From the NCBI GenBank assembly GCA_028281535.1, contig JANQJS010000040.1, positions 1 to 51,222 on the forward strand: a DNA stretch of 51,222 nt. The letters are read 5' to 3'. The notes under the pieces were generated by a model that was not told the origin of the DNA, did not search any database, and saw only the letters and a program-made list of their open reading frames with translations. This document shows positions 25,375-32,938 of the stretch, one piece after another. The position numbers and the translations under genes are program-made. Source of the DNA: Sedimentisphaerales bacterium (lineage in GTDB: Bacteria > Planctomycetota > Phycisphaerae > Sedimentisphaerales > SM23-30). The first letter of the stretch is position 1. Every line of letters begins with the position of its first letter.

Positions 25375-25929
25375 CTATACTTCCTGTAATATTTTTTTAT
25401 TGCTCTCAATCGCTCGATATGTATGAAACCACTTGCGGGCCTGGTCCGGTTCTAGCCATTTGCGGTGATATCGTTCATAGCAATCCAGACGGTATCTTTT
25501 TCCATAAGTTGCATCAATCCAGTTTTCATAAAGTTCCATCCACTTCAGAAAGTCACAAGAAGATTCGTAAAAACGTCGTTTACTCTCTCTACCTAAAGGA
25601 AAGATTAGCAACTCCTTCAGATAAGAGCCTGGTAATGGAGGTGTCTCTCCAAGGTAAACATAGGCTCGGTTATGCGCACGTACGTAAAGAAAACCATCCT
25701 GATTATTACCATAGATCCCTACACAAAAACTGTGAAGTTCCACGGTTCTCAAACCCAATGATATCTGATACCGACTGCTTCCATCGTGCTCCGGAGTGCG
25801 GTGTCGGTCGAATCCATATCGTTCAAGCAGGTTATTTTCACGGTTTAATGTGTCCTGTCCAAAAAACCACAGCTGCTGCTCCAGCCCTCGGATTAATTGT
25901 TTATATGTTTTCTGATTTAGCATACCCAT
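25375..25929 (-). CDS. Unknown 184-residue protein of the zinc island
   Basis: No family is recognised. It is a soluble protein rich in aromatic and charged residues. Visible segments are LEQQLWFFGQDTLNRENNLLERYGF, HRTPEHDGSSRYQI, LGLRTVELHSFCVGIYG, YVRAHNRAYVYLGETPPLPG and a C-terminal half with RYRLDCYERYHRKWLEPDQARKWFH. There is no signal peptide or membrane segment. Several His, Cys and Asp residues could bind metal, but there is no recognisable motif. A second ATG two codons in (25923) is an alternative start; neither has a strong ribosome binding site. It lies 114 bases after the flavoprotein gene on the same strand and its stop codon is followed at once by the flavoprotein-tail remnant. 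Confidence 0.75.
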   Translation of the reverse strand: MGMLNQKTYKQLIRGLEQQLWFFGQDTLNRENNLLERYGFDRHRTPEHDGSSRYQISLGLRTVELHSFCVGIYGNNQDGFLYVRAHNRAYVYLGETPPLPGSYLKELLIFPLGRESKRRFYESSCDFLKWMELYENWIDATYGKRYRLDCYERYHRKWLEPDQARKWFHTYRAIESNKKILQEV

Positions 25930-26043
25930 GCCACATCTTCGCTCTTTGCTAGTTTGTCTTAAAGCATTCCAAATATTTGGTTTTTTGGAGTTTCTCTATT
26001 TTTAATTTTGATTTAACAAAATTGATATACAAGAAGTTTTGCG

Positions 26044-27162
26044 CTAACAGGCACATTCTTCCCCGCAGCAGCTCAAATCATCCAAATAGAGCCCTTCGTC
26101 ACGGTACGGTTCAAGCTTTGTTGTATCCAATCCTAATCTTTCGCCAATTGCATTCGCGACAACACCAAATCGTTGGCGGTACTTATAAATGAAGCAAAAA
26201 ATAAGATTCTCATGACGAACTTGCGGTCCGACAAGAAATAATCCGGGCGTTTTTGTTGATTCATCTTGATCAGTGAGTAGTGCGTAAGATTCTTTTTCTT
26301 CCCAATCAAAGAGATCGTCAACAAGCGTAAGACTGCTTTTAAAACCCGTGGCCAAGATCGGCTGTGTTGCGCTGGTATAAGAATTTGAACGTTCCTTAAT
26401 ATCAATCACATATTGATCATTTTGTTTCGTGATCGCTTTAATCTTTACATTTCCAATCAGTTCAATCCGACCATGAGGTATCTCTTGATTGAGTCTTTCC
26501 AGGGTATAAGGCGATAAATTGGCACTGGGGTCCGTTGTATATTCCTTCCAGCGAACCTTGCGGTCTAATACGTGCACTTTTTTTCCCAACCGACTTAAAT
26601 GGACGGCTGCATCAATTCCACTTTCATAACCACCGATAATATAAATATCATCCCCTTCAATCTGCTCCCAGCTTTTTACCAGACTGTTATGCAAACACAA
26701 TTCAGCACCTGGAATGGAATTTGTATTCGGGTATTGAAATTCTCCGGCTGCCCAAATCAAGTAGCGAGACGCAATCGGTCCTCCATTACTAACGTGAATC
26801 TTAAATGAACCGTCAGAATAAATGATTTCTTTTACATCTGTACTTTCAAGTACCGGTAATTCAAAATAATCTGTTATGTCTCTTAAATACTGAGCGTACT
26901 CTTTGCCGGTCGGGTGCTCCTTTCGGATCGAGTAGGCTGGGGATGTCCCGGATATAACTGCATTAAGGTCAAGATGACCATAGAAGTTTGTTGTAAAAGA
27001 TGGTGTAATCAGTTTCATTTCCTTCGGCCATTTATCGAAGGTTGCGCCGACTTCCTCTCTCTCAATAACCATCATGCGTTTTACGTCCAACTCCTTGAGC
27101 ATGGCGGTGACCCCTATTCCTGCCGGGCCGGCTCCAACTATGACAACATCAAATTGTTTCAT
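26044..27162 (-). CDS. CzcO-like FAD/NAD(P)-dependent oxidoreductase with Cys-rich C-terminal tail
   Basis: This 372-residue flavoprotein has an N-terminal FAD Rossmann motif (VVIVGAGPAGIGV, residues about 6-18) and a second nucleotide-binding motif (IYIIGGYESGIDAAVHLSRLGKKVHVLDR, about residue 170). LATGFKSS and a FLVGPQVRHEN block near the end are typical of the flavin monooxygenase/CzcO/thioredoxin-reductase-like group. No CxxC redox pair is seen in the core. The last ten residues, LSCCGEECAC, carry four cysteines and could bind metal. Its promoter overlaps a palindrome nearly identical to that before zur, so it is probably induced under zinc limitation. CzcO-type proteins are named from association with a cation diffusion facilitator; the reaction here is unknown. 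Confidence 0.82.
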   Translation of the reverse strand: MKQFDVVIVGAGPAGIGVTAMLKELDVKRMMVIEREEVGATFDKWPKEMKLITPSFTTNFYGHLDLNAVISGTSPAYSIRKEHPTGKEYAQYLRDITDYFELPVLESTDVKEIIYSDGSFKIHVSNGGPIASRYLIWAAGEFQYPNTNSIPGAELCLHNSLVKSWEQIEGDDIYIIGGYESGIDAAVHLSRLGKKVHVLDRKVRWKEYTTDPSANLSPYTLERLNQEIPHGRIELIGNVKIKAITKQNDQYVIDIKERSNSYTSATQPILATGFKSSLTLVDDLFDWEEKESYALLTDQDESTKTPGLFLVGPQVRHENLIFCFIYKYRQRFGVVANAIGERLGLDTTKLEPYRDEGLYLDDLSCCGEECAC

Positions 27163-27235
27163 TTCTCAAACTTCCTAATTTCCCGTATCGAAAACGTTTA
27201 ATAAACAATATCTTTTTATTTGAAACCCCATCTGG

Positions 27236-27258
27236 CAAATAGAAGAAATTTCTGTTTA
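27236..27258. promoter_or_regulatory. Putative Zur operator upstream of the flavoprotein gene
   Basis: This 23-base imperfect palindrome has the form CAAATAGAAG, 3 bases, TTTCTGTTTA. It matches the box before zur at 19 of 23 positions. On the minus strand it covers the spacer and -10 of a plausible promoter (TTGGAC at 27266-27261, TCTATT at 27243-27238, 17-base spacing). Confidence 0.7.
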
Positions 27259-27272
27259 ATGTCCAAAAAAAC

Positions 27273-27686
27273 TTAGTTATGTAGACACTCTTCGCATATA
27301 CCATTAACCTGCAAAAAGTGATTCACAATTTTGAATCCTTTAATTGTTTTACGATCTGAAAAAGTGCAATCTTCAATATCATCAACGCGACCACATTCCA
27401 CACATGTAATGTGATGGTGGTGATGGTCATGTTCTGTCCGACAAAGGGCATAATGCATTTTTCGGTCAAACTGCTGAATCTTTGTCAAAATACCGCATTG
27501 TTCTAAGGTTTCCAAATTACGATATACACTTGGTAACCCACATTTATCAAACTCTTTACTTAACTGGCTCCAAACCTCTTCGGGAGTTAGATGGCTCGTG
27601 TTCGTAAGAAATATTTCGACAATAGCCATTCGTCTTGGAGTCACTTTTAACCCCTTTTTCCTGAGTTTGCTAATGTAACGCTCCAT
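27273..27686 (-). CDS. zur: Fur-family transcriptional regulator, probably zinc-responsive Zur
   Basis: This is a 137-residue metalloregulator with an N-terminal winged helix (KVTPRRMAIVEIFL, PSVYRNLETLEQCGI) and a C-terminal dimerisation/metal domain. The structural zinc pairs are CVEC and CEEC. A run of histidines (HDHHHHH, about residues 90-96) precedes them, at the usual sensory-site location. The ATG at 27686 has AGGAG 8 bases upstream, and a perfect palindrome over the promoter suggests autoregulation. Placement after znuACB and beside COG0523 and hisI genes makes Zur much more likely than Fur or PerR. Metal specificity is inferred. Confidence 0.88.
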   Translation of the reverse strand: MERYISKLRKKGLKVTPRRMAIVEIFLTNTSHLTPEEVWSQLSKEFDKCGLPSVYRNLETLEQCGILTKIQQFDRKMHYALCRTEHDHHHHHITCVECGRVDDIEDCTFSDRKTIKGFKIVNHFLQVNGICEECLHN

Positions 27687-27699
27687 GTTACGACTCCTG

Positions 27700-27722
27700 T
27701 AAATAGAAAATATTTCTATTTA
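27700..27722. promoter_or_regulatory. Putative Zur operator upstream of zur
   Basis: This perfect 10-3-10 palindrome has arms TAAATAGAAA and TTTCTATTTA. It begins at the zur -10 element and runs to within 14 bases of the start codon, so a bound dimer would block transcription. It does not match the classical Zur, Fur or PerR consensus sites I know. Confidence 0.78.
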
Positions 27723-27750
27723 TAATATCCTAAAAAAAAGTCCATGTCAA
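27722..27750 (-). promoter_or_regulatory. Promoter of zur
   Basis: The minus strand has TTGACA (27750-27745), 17 bases, then TATTAT (27727-27722). This is close to the sigma-70 consensus and directly adjoins the palindrome. Confidence 0.75.
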
Positions 27751-27790
27751 CACTTTTTAAGTGCCTTGTTATCCAAGTAAATATGCTATC

Positions 27791-28633
27791 TTATGAGATA
27801 TTTGATAAAGAAAGAGCTAGGGATGTTCTTATTTCTTTCCAGATCCAGGAGCATAATAGCACAACGGCTTGTATGACAACAATGGTTTGTCCAGGTGGTA
27901 AATCGCGGCTGTGAGCAATGAGAAGTCCAAGGATCACAGAGGACGTAGCGACGATGGGAGAGATTAAAAACATCGTGCGAATTTCTTTGCAGAAGTTTCT
28001 TGCTGCCAGGGCAGGTAGAACCAAACAACCAAACGTAAATAGCATTCCTGACGATCGAATTGCCAAGCCGGTTACAATTCCGAGGCTCACACTGATAATC
28101 AAGATCCAGAGGCCAAAACGCATTCCAACTGAAATTGCCATAACGGGATCGGCGATTAATAGTGCCAAGGGGCGATGTAATGCCAATACCAGGATCAAGG
28201 CAATGATTGAGAAGGCTGCAAATAGCCATACATCTATATCTGTGACTCCTATGATCGTTGATGCCATCGCGGACTGAAGTTGCCGCAGGCCATTTGGCTG
28301 GTTAGCCAGCAGGAGTACCGATCCACACGAAGCAAGCAGAAAGACCCAACTTGTTCTCTCTTCACTGGTGTTATTTGCGACATGGCTACCTGAACCGATG
28401 AGTATTGAAGAGGTGATTGACATTAAAAGCACCAATAGGATTGGATAAGTAAAACCCATAAACAAACTTAGAGCAAGACCAAAGAGTGAGGCCTGCGCTA
28501 TGGCTGCAGCAATAAAAACCTGGTTTCGAGTGACCACGAGGACGCCCAACCAAGACATCACTAATGCCATCAAGATAGAAGCAATATAGGTTTGCCAAAA
28601 GAGTGGCCAGGATTCTATAAACTCGCCTATCAA
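27791..28633 (-). CDS. znuB: Zinc ABC transporter permease ZnuB
   Basis: This 280-residue ABC-3 family permease has about eight hydrophobic segments and the family pattern ALVMSWLGVLVVTRNQVF near the N-terminus and IRSSGMLFTFGCLVLPALAARN in the C-terminal half. It would form the membrane channel for zinc with ZnuC and ZnuA. The start is a TTG (28633) that overlaps the znuC stop codon as TTGA, preceded by a strong AAAGGAGG 6-7 bases upstream; no ATG lies at the proper distance. The substrate could be manganese in principle, but the zur and COG0523 neighbours favour zinc. Confidence 0.9.
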   Translation of the reverse strand: MIGEFIESWPLFWQTYIASILMALVMSWLGVLVVTRNQVFIAAAIAQASLFGLALSLFMGFTYPILLVLLMSITSSILIGSGSHVANNTSEERTSWVFLLASCGSVLLLANQPNGLRQLQSAMASTIIGVTDIDVWLFAAFSIIALILVLALHRPLALLIADPVMAISVGMRFGLWILIISVSLGIVTGLAIRSSGMLFTFGCLVLPALAARNFCKEIRTMFLISPIVATSSVILGLLIAHSRDLPPGQTIVVIQAVVLLCSWIWKEIRTSLALSLSNIS

Positions 28634-29487
28634 TGGGGGCCTCCTTTGTCGGTTAGTGATGAGATAATGTTGTTATCGTGAGTTGTTGGAGGTTGGTTTT
28701 TGGGGTCAGCGTTTGTCTCATCCTGCGCGGAGAGAATGTCCATGCCAGCCTTTTCTGTAATCGTTTTTATCGTCACATGCGTTTTGCCAGAATCTGTGCG
28801 AGTTACTTCGATGGGAACACCGAAGGTTCGCGTTAGATGCTCGTCAATGAAAACGGTTTCCATAGGGCCGCTTGTTATTGTGCCGTTACGAAACAACGCG
28901 GCATGTGAAGCATGGCGAGCAGCAATCTGCAGGTCGTGTGTCACAAACCCAATGGTGATGTTAAATTCCTGGCTAAGGGACTGAATCATGTTGAGAACAT
29001 TGTTTGCAGCCCCTAGGTCTAAACCTGCCGTTGGTTCGTCCACAATCAGCAATAGCGGATCACGGATTAGAGCTCTAGCAACGAGTGCGCGTTGGCGCTG
29101 ACCGCCTGACAACTGCCAGAAGTTACTGTTGATTTTATGTTTTAGATTGATAAGTTCTAATAGTCGTTCAAGTCGTTTACGACGTACGTTCGATGGTATA
29201 GGCAGCCCCACAAGACCACTTAGAATAAATTCGCGAACGGTTGTTGGTGCAGAAGGATTGAGTTCACATTCTTGTGGCACGAAACCAACCCGTTTTCCCT
29301 TGGCAAAATCTCTGCGTAGTTGAATTCGTCCCTGTCGCGGTCGAATTGCTCCAAGCAATCCCTTGATAAGGGTTGTTTTACCTTCACCATTAGGACCCAG
29401 AAAGCACCAGAACTCACCTTGGTTAATTCTTAGAGTGACCTCCTTTAACACAACGGTTCTACCATAGCCCAATGTCGCCTGATCCAC
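28630..29487 (-). CDS. znuC: Zinc ABC transporter ATP-binding protein ZnuC
   Basis: This is the ABC ATPase of the zinc importer. Walker A is GPNGEGKTT, the signature LSGGQRQR, Walker B LLLIVDEPTAGLD and the H-loop VTHD. A roughly 50-residue polar tail follows the ATPase domain. The start is uncertain. The first canonical start is a GTG at 29487 without a ribosome binding site. The same frame is open back to the znuA stop codon at 29583, and an AAAGGAG overlapping the end of znuA sits at proper spacing from an ATA codon (29574). The protein may therefore begin up to 29 residues earlier at a rare start. Confidence 0.88.
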   Translation of the reverse strand: MDQATLGYGRTVVLKEVTLRINQGEFWCFLGPNGEGKTTLIKGLLGAIRPRQGRIQLRRDFAKGKRVGFVPQECELNPSAPTTVREFILSGLVGLPIPSNVRRKRLERLLELINLKHKINSNFWQLSGGQRQRALVARALIRDPLLLIVDEPTAGLDLGAANNVLNMIQSLSQEFNITIGFVTHDLQIAARHASHAALFRNGTITSGPMETVFIDEHLTRTFGVPIEVTRTDSGKTHVTIKTITEKAGMDILSAQDETNADPKNQPPTTHDNNIISSLTDKGGPH

Positions 29488-29580
29488 ATCGATAACAGGT
29501 TGTTCATGGAGTGGTGTTCCGCTGGCGGTAGAGGCTTTTTCCTCTGAAGTAATATGTTCGTGCTTAGAACCTATGACTTT

Positions 29581-30639
29581 TTACTCCTTTAGAGCTTTCG
29601 CTAGTTGGCTTGCATTGAATGCCAACATATTGAGATAAGTATCTGCTTCGGGGTGAGCTTCGGTTTGGTGTGCCATCCTGACAATGGTGGCATCGGTCTG
29701 TTTAGCGACGAATTCCGCGTGGCGCATCGCAAAATATGGAGCGGTTAGTATGACAGATACGTTGTCTTTTTTCATCTCTTTGATCACCTTGCTTAGGTGC
29801 TTTGTTGTGGGGGGAATACTCGGTCTTTCTTCAAGATAAATAATCACATCCAAGTCGAAGCGACGAGCAAAATATGGCCATAGATCATGATCGCCCACGA
29901 TTTTTGCTTTTGCGTGTGGCAGCATCATACCTAAGATACCATCTAAGTGCTCTCGGTGTTTATCCATGATGCTCTGTAGTGTTTTCGCCAGCTCTTCTTC
30001 TGACGCAAAGTCTTCCAAAGATTCTAATTTAATGGCTTTTGCAACTTTTTTACCGAAGTAGATTTCGGCCCAATCGCTAACAAACTTCAAATGATTTTCT
30101 TCAAAGGCTGTTTTCTGTTCTGGGCGTAATGCGATAAGCTTATCGCAGATTGCCTTTGCAGCTTTGAGGCCTTCGACGGGGTCGAGAAGGTAATGAGGAT
30201 TGCCTTCTTCATGTGTACTATCCTCGACGGCATCAGGGCCATCACCCTCTTCTAATCGTTTGATATATTTTGCTAAATTCAAGCGTCCTTTTTGTTTGGG
30301 TAGGATATTCGGGTTCTTGGTGCGGTTCATGAGCGGTATGAGCCAGGCATCTTCACATCCCAGCCCCACTTCAATTAAAAGGTCCGCTTGGTTTAGGGCC
30401 GTAACCATACTCGTCCGAACTTCAACAACATGGGGGTCTTCAGGGCCCTTGCAAAATGCAGTTACCTTAACGAGGTTGCCTCCTACGGCATTGGCCAAGC
30501 TTTTGAGATCAGGGGTGGATACACAAACCAACAATGGATCCTCAGTTTGCCCGAGTGTGGCCGATAGCGGGAGTGAGAGTGTGATCACCATGGCCAGAAT
30601 AATCCAATTTTTTCGACTAAATATATGGTAAAAAGACAT
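29581..30639 (-). CDS. znuA: Periplasmic zinc-binding protein ZnuA
   Basis: This 352-residue cluster A-I solute-binding protein has a signal peptide (KNWIILAMVITLSLPLSATLG). Metal-ligand candidates are the His in GPEDPHVVEV, the His in GNPHYLLDPVEG, the His in VGDHDLWPYFARRF and an acidic residue near the C-terminus. The long linker is acidic (EEGDGPDAVEDSTHEEG) instead of the His-rich loop of many ZnuA proteins. It is the first gene of znuACB. No box like the one before zur was found in the upstream 200 bases; there is only a short dyad (CATTG/CAATG) near 30707. A manganese-binding role is less likely given the neighbours. Confidence 0.9.
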   Translation of the reverse strand: MSFYHIFSRKNWIILAMVITLSLPLSATLGQTEDPLLVCVSTPDLKSLANAVGGNLVKVTAFCKGPEDPHVVEVRTSMVTALNQADLLIEVGLGCEDAWLIPLMNRTKNPNILPKQKGRLNLAKYIKRLEEGDGPDAVEDSTHEEGNPHYLLDPVEGLKAAKAICDKLIALRPEQKTAFEENHLKFVSDWAEIYFGKKVAKAIKLESLEDFASEEELAKTLQSIMDKHREHLDGILGMMLPHAKAKIVGDHDLWPYFARRFDLDVIIYLEERPSIPPTTKHLSKVIKEMKKDNVSVILTAPYFAMRHAEFVAKQTDATIVRMAHQTEAHPEADTYLNMLAFNASQLAKALKE

Positions 30640-30836
30640 TTATAGCTCCTTTTTGAAAACTTATATACAAGTAGGTTTATGAGTAGGGCAGTAGTGGATT
30701 GTATTCATTGCCTAACAATGTATTGTATGTTAATAAGAATGGGTTTGCAATAAGTTTTGCAGGATTATACTCGGATTTGTACTAGACTAAATGGGGTTAA
30801 TCTGGTGAGATTCAGTTTTTTGAAATGAATTAGGAA

Positions 30837-30909
<73 letters not shown>

Positions 30910-30931
30910 GGAATATTACTTTTCTCTAAGC

Positions 30932-30959
30932 GACTTTCTTCGCTTAATTTGAGAAAGTC
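30932..30959. repeat. Hairpin upstream of tRNA-Phe
   Basis: A perfect 8-bp inverted repeat (GACTTTCT/AGAAAGTC) has a 12-base loop. It lies 22 bases before the tRNA 5' end and could influence its transcription or simply be chance. Confidence 0.3.
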
Positions 30960-31204
30960 TAACATAATAATGGAGTTTTGCCTAAATTTCCAACCAAAAA
31001 CGGCAAAATTCTCTATAGTTTCAAAAAAATGTATCATTCTGCTAGATATGTGGTTACGAGTCAATTAGGTCTGGATTAAGCCTGGAAAAAGTGTCTCGAT
31101 AAAAAATGAGACAAAAACATTGGCTGAGACAGCATCTTGTGATACAATTCACCCTACGGAAACAAAACAGTAATACCTACCCAACAAATTCGAGATCCAG
31201 GCCA

Positions 31205-32935
31205 ATGTTTCGAATCGCTTTTTATTCAGTCCGTGGCAATTGCAGGGGGCACATTGCCCAGAGTCTAGCCCAATTGCGTGCTCCTCAAGATGTGGAAATT
31301 ATCAATCTTGCCGAAGAATCGAATCCGCCCGTTCCCCAAGCCGTCGAGGTGATGGAAGAATTAGGATTTAACATATCGAATCATGTTAGTTTAACCGTTG
31401 AAGACTTAGGCATTAAGCCAATCGATCTGGTGATTGAATTAACTGAAAGTATTGTTGTTAATCGTTTTATTTTGCCCGGAATGCCTTCCGTGATTAAGTG
31501 GGCCTTGCCTGGAAGTTTCAAGTCAGATGAAGAAGGTACGATTAAAAAGATTCGAGAGTTACGCGATCAACTTAGAAAGTTGATTGATGACTTTTTTGAT
31601 AATGGATATTTGGCCACAGTAATGAATACCCAGCGAAATTATGAATTGATCATGGATCAATTTCAGGATGGGGTCATGGCACATGATGCAAATGGCAAAA
31701 TTACCTGGATCAATAAAAAAGCCGAAGAGGTGATTGGGTTGGATCGGCATCAGATTATTGGTCGCGATTGTCTTGAAATGTTTCCCGACAAATTCTGCGG
31801 TGCGCATTGCGAGCGTTGCCATGTTGCTCCTCGGACAGTTGAGCAAATGAATTATCCTGTTAAGCTTTCTTCAGATGATGGTCAGGATCGTTATATGGAT
31901 ATGTCGGTTGTGCAGCTTCGTGATGAGCATGAGCAATTCCAAGGGGTTCTTGCCTGTTTTCGTGATGTGACTGAAGTGACTGAGTTGCGATACCAACTAA
32001 AGTCAGTGCAAAGTTTTCATGGCATTATTGGTGAAGATGAAAACATGCAAGTGGTTTATCAAATGATTCGTGATATGGCTCCAAGCGATTGTCCGGTATT
32101 GATTCAAGGCGAAAGTGGAACAGGCAAGGAATTGGTGGCTACGGCGATTCATGGCGAGAGCAAACGATTTGGGCAACCTCTTGTTACGGTTAACTGCGCA
32201 GCACTTCCAGAAGGGATTTTGGAAAGTGAATTGTTTGGACATGTCAAAGGGGCTTTTACGGGGGCTGTTCGTGACAAAAAGGGACGGTTTGAATTAGCGA
32301 ATGGCGGAACCATATTTCTAGATGAGATTGGTGAATTGACCATGAACATGCAGGTAAAATTATTGCGTGTTTTACAAGAGCAGATTATCGATCCTGTTGG
32401 TGCAGATCATCAGGTGAAAATTAATGTTCGTGTTATTAGTGCGACCAATAAAAACTTGAAAGAGATGATAAAAGAGGGGACCTTTCGGGAAGATTTATTT
32501 TATCGATTATGTGTTGTGCCGATTATGATGCCGCCATTAAGAGAAAGACGCACTGATATTCCCCAATTAGTTAACCACTATATTCAACGATTCAGCCAGC
32601 AGGCGGGTTCTAAAGTTCAGCGAGTCAGTGCGGATGCGATGCATTTATTTCTTGATTATTCTTGGCCTGGCAATATTCGTGAACTACAAAATGCACTGCA
32701 ATACAGTTTAATTAAATGTAAAGGTAAAATACTTGAACCACAACATCTACCTATGGAAATTACTTCGGTTCAAAATAATTCTCCCAGCACTAAAGTAGGA
32801 CGTCGTCGAAAGCTTAATGATGATGAAGTTGCTCAAGCACTTCAAGAGGCAAATGGGAACAAACTTCAAGCAGCTAAACTATTAGGGGTTGGTCGTGCGA
32901 CGCTCTATCGATTTTTAGAACATAGTGGGTCGTAA
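31205..32935 (+). CDS. Sigma-54-dependent activator with degenerate LMW-phosphatase, PAS, AAA+ and Fis domains
   Basis: This is a 576-residue enhancer-binding protein. Residues 2-85 resemble an ArsC/low-molecular-weight phosphatase domain (VMEELGFNISNHVS, DLVIEL). In its P-loop, SVRGNCR at residues 8-14, Ser replaces the catalytic Cys, so it should sense rather than catalyse. A PAS domain follows (about 140-265) with a CGAHCERC motif near 197-205 that could be redox- or metal-sensitive. The AAA+ domain has GESGTGKE, the sigma-54 contact loop GAFTGA and FLDEIGEL. A Fis-type HTH ends the protein (NKLQAAKLLGVGRATLYRFL). The ATG at 31205 is chosen because it begins right at the phosphatase-like fold; an upstream in-frame ATG (31106) would add 33 unsupported residues. 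Its targets are not evident here. Confidence 0.9.
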   Translation: MFRIAFYSVRGNCRGHIAQSLAQLRAPQDVEIINLAEESNPPVPQAVEVMEELGFNISNHVSLTVEDLGIKPIDLVIELTESIVVNRFILPGMPSVIKWALPGSFKSDEEGTIKKIRELRDQLRKLIDDFFDNGYLATVMNTQRNYELIMDQFQDGVMAHDANGKITWINKKAEEVIGLDRHQIIGRDCLEMFPDKFCGAHCERCHVAPRTVEQMNYPVKLSSDDGQDRYMDMSVVQLRDEHEQFQGVLACFRDVTEVTELRYQLKSVQSFHGIIGEDENMQVVYQMIRDMAPSDCPVLIQGESGTGKELVATAIHGESKRFGQPLVTVNCAALPEGILESELFGHVKGAFTGAVRDKKGRFELANGGTIFLDEIGELTMNMQVKLLRVLQEQIIDPVGADHQVKINVRVISATNKNLKEMIKEGTFREDLFYRLCVVPIMMPPLRERRTDIPQLVNHYIQRFSQQAGSKVQRVSADAMHLFLDYSWPGNIRELQNALQYSLIKCKGKILEPQHLPMEITSVQNNSPSTKVGRRRKLNDDEVAQALQEANGNKLQAAKLLGVGRATLYRFLEHSGS

Positions 32936-32938
32936 ATA

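Noticed and set aside
30692..30740. Possible Zur box before znuA
   Set aside because: Only 5-base arms (CATTG/CAATG) are present and there is no resemblance to the two boxes near zur.
31106..31204. 33-residue N-terminal extension of the sigma-54 activator
   Set aside because: The extension has no domain features, and the phosphatase-like fold begins directly at the ATG at 31205.
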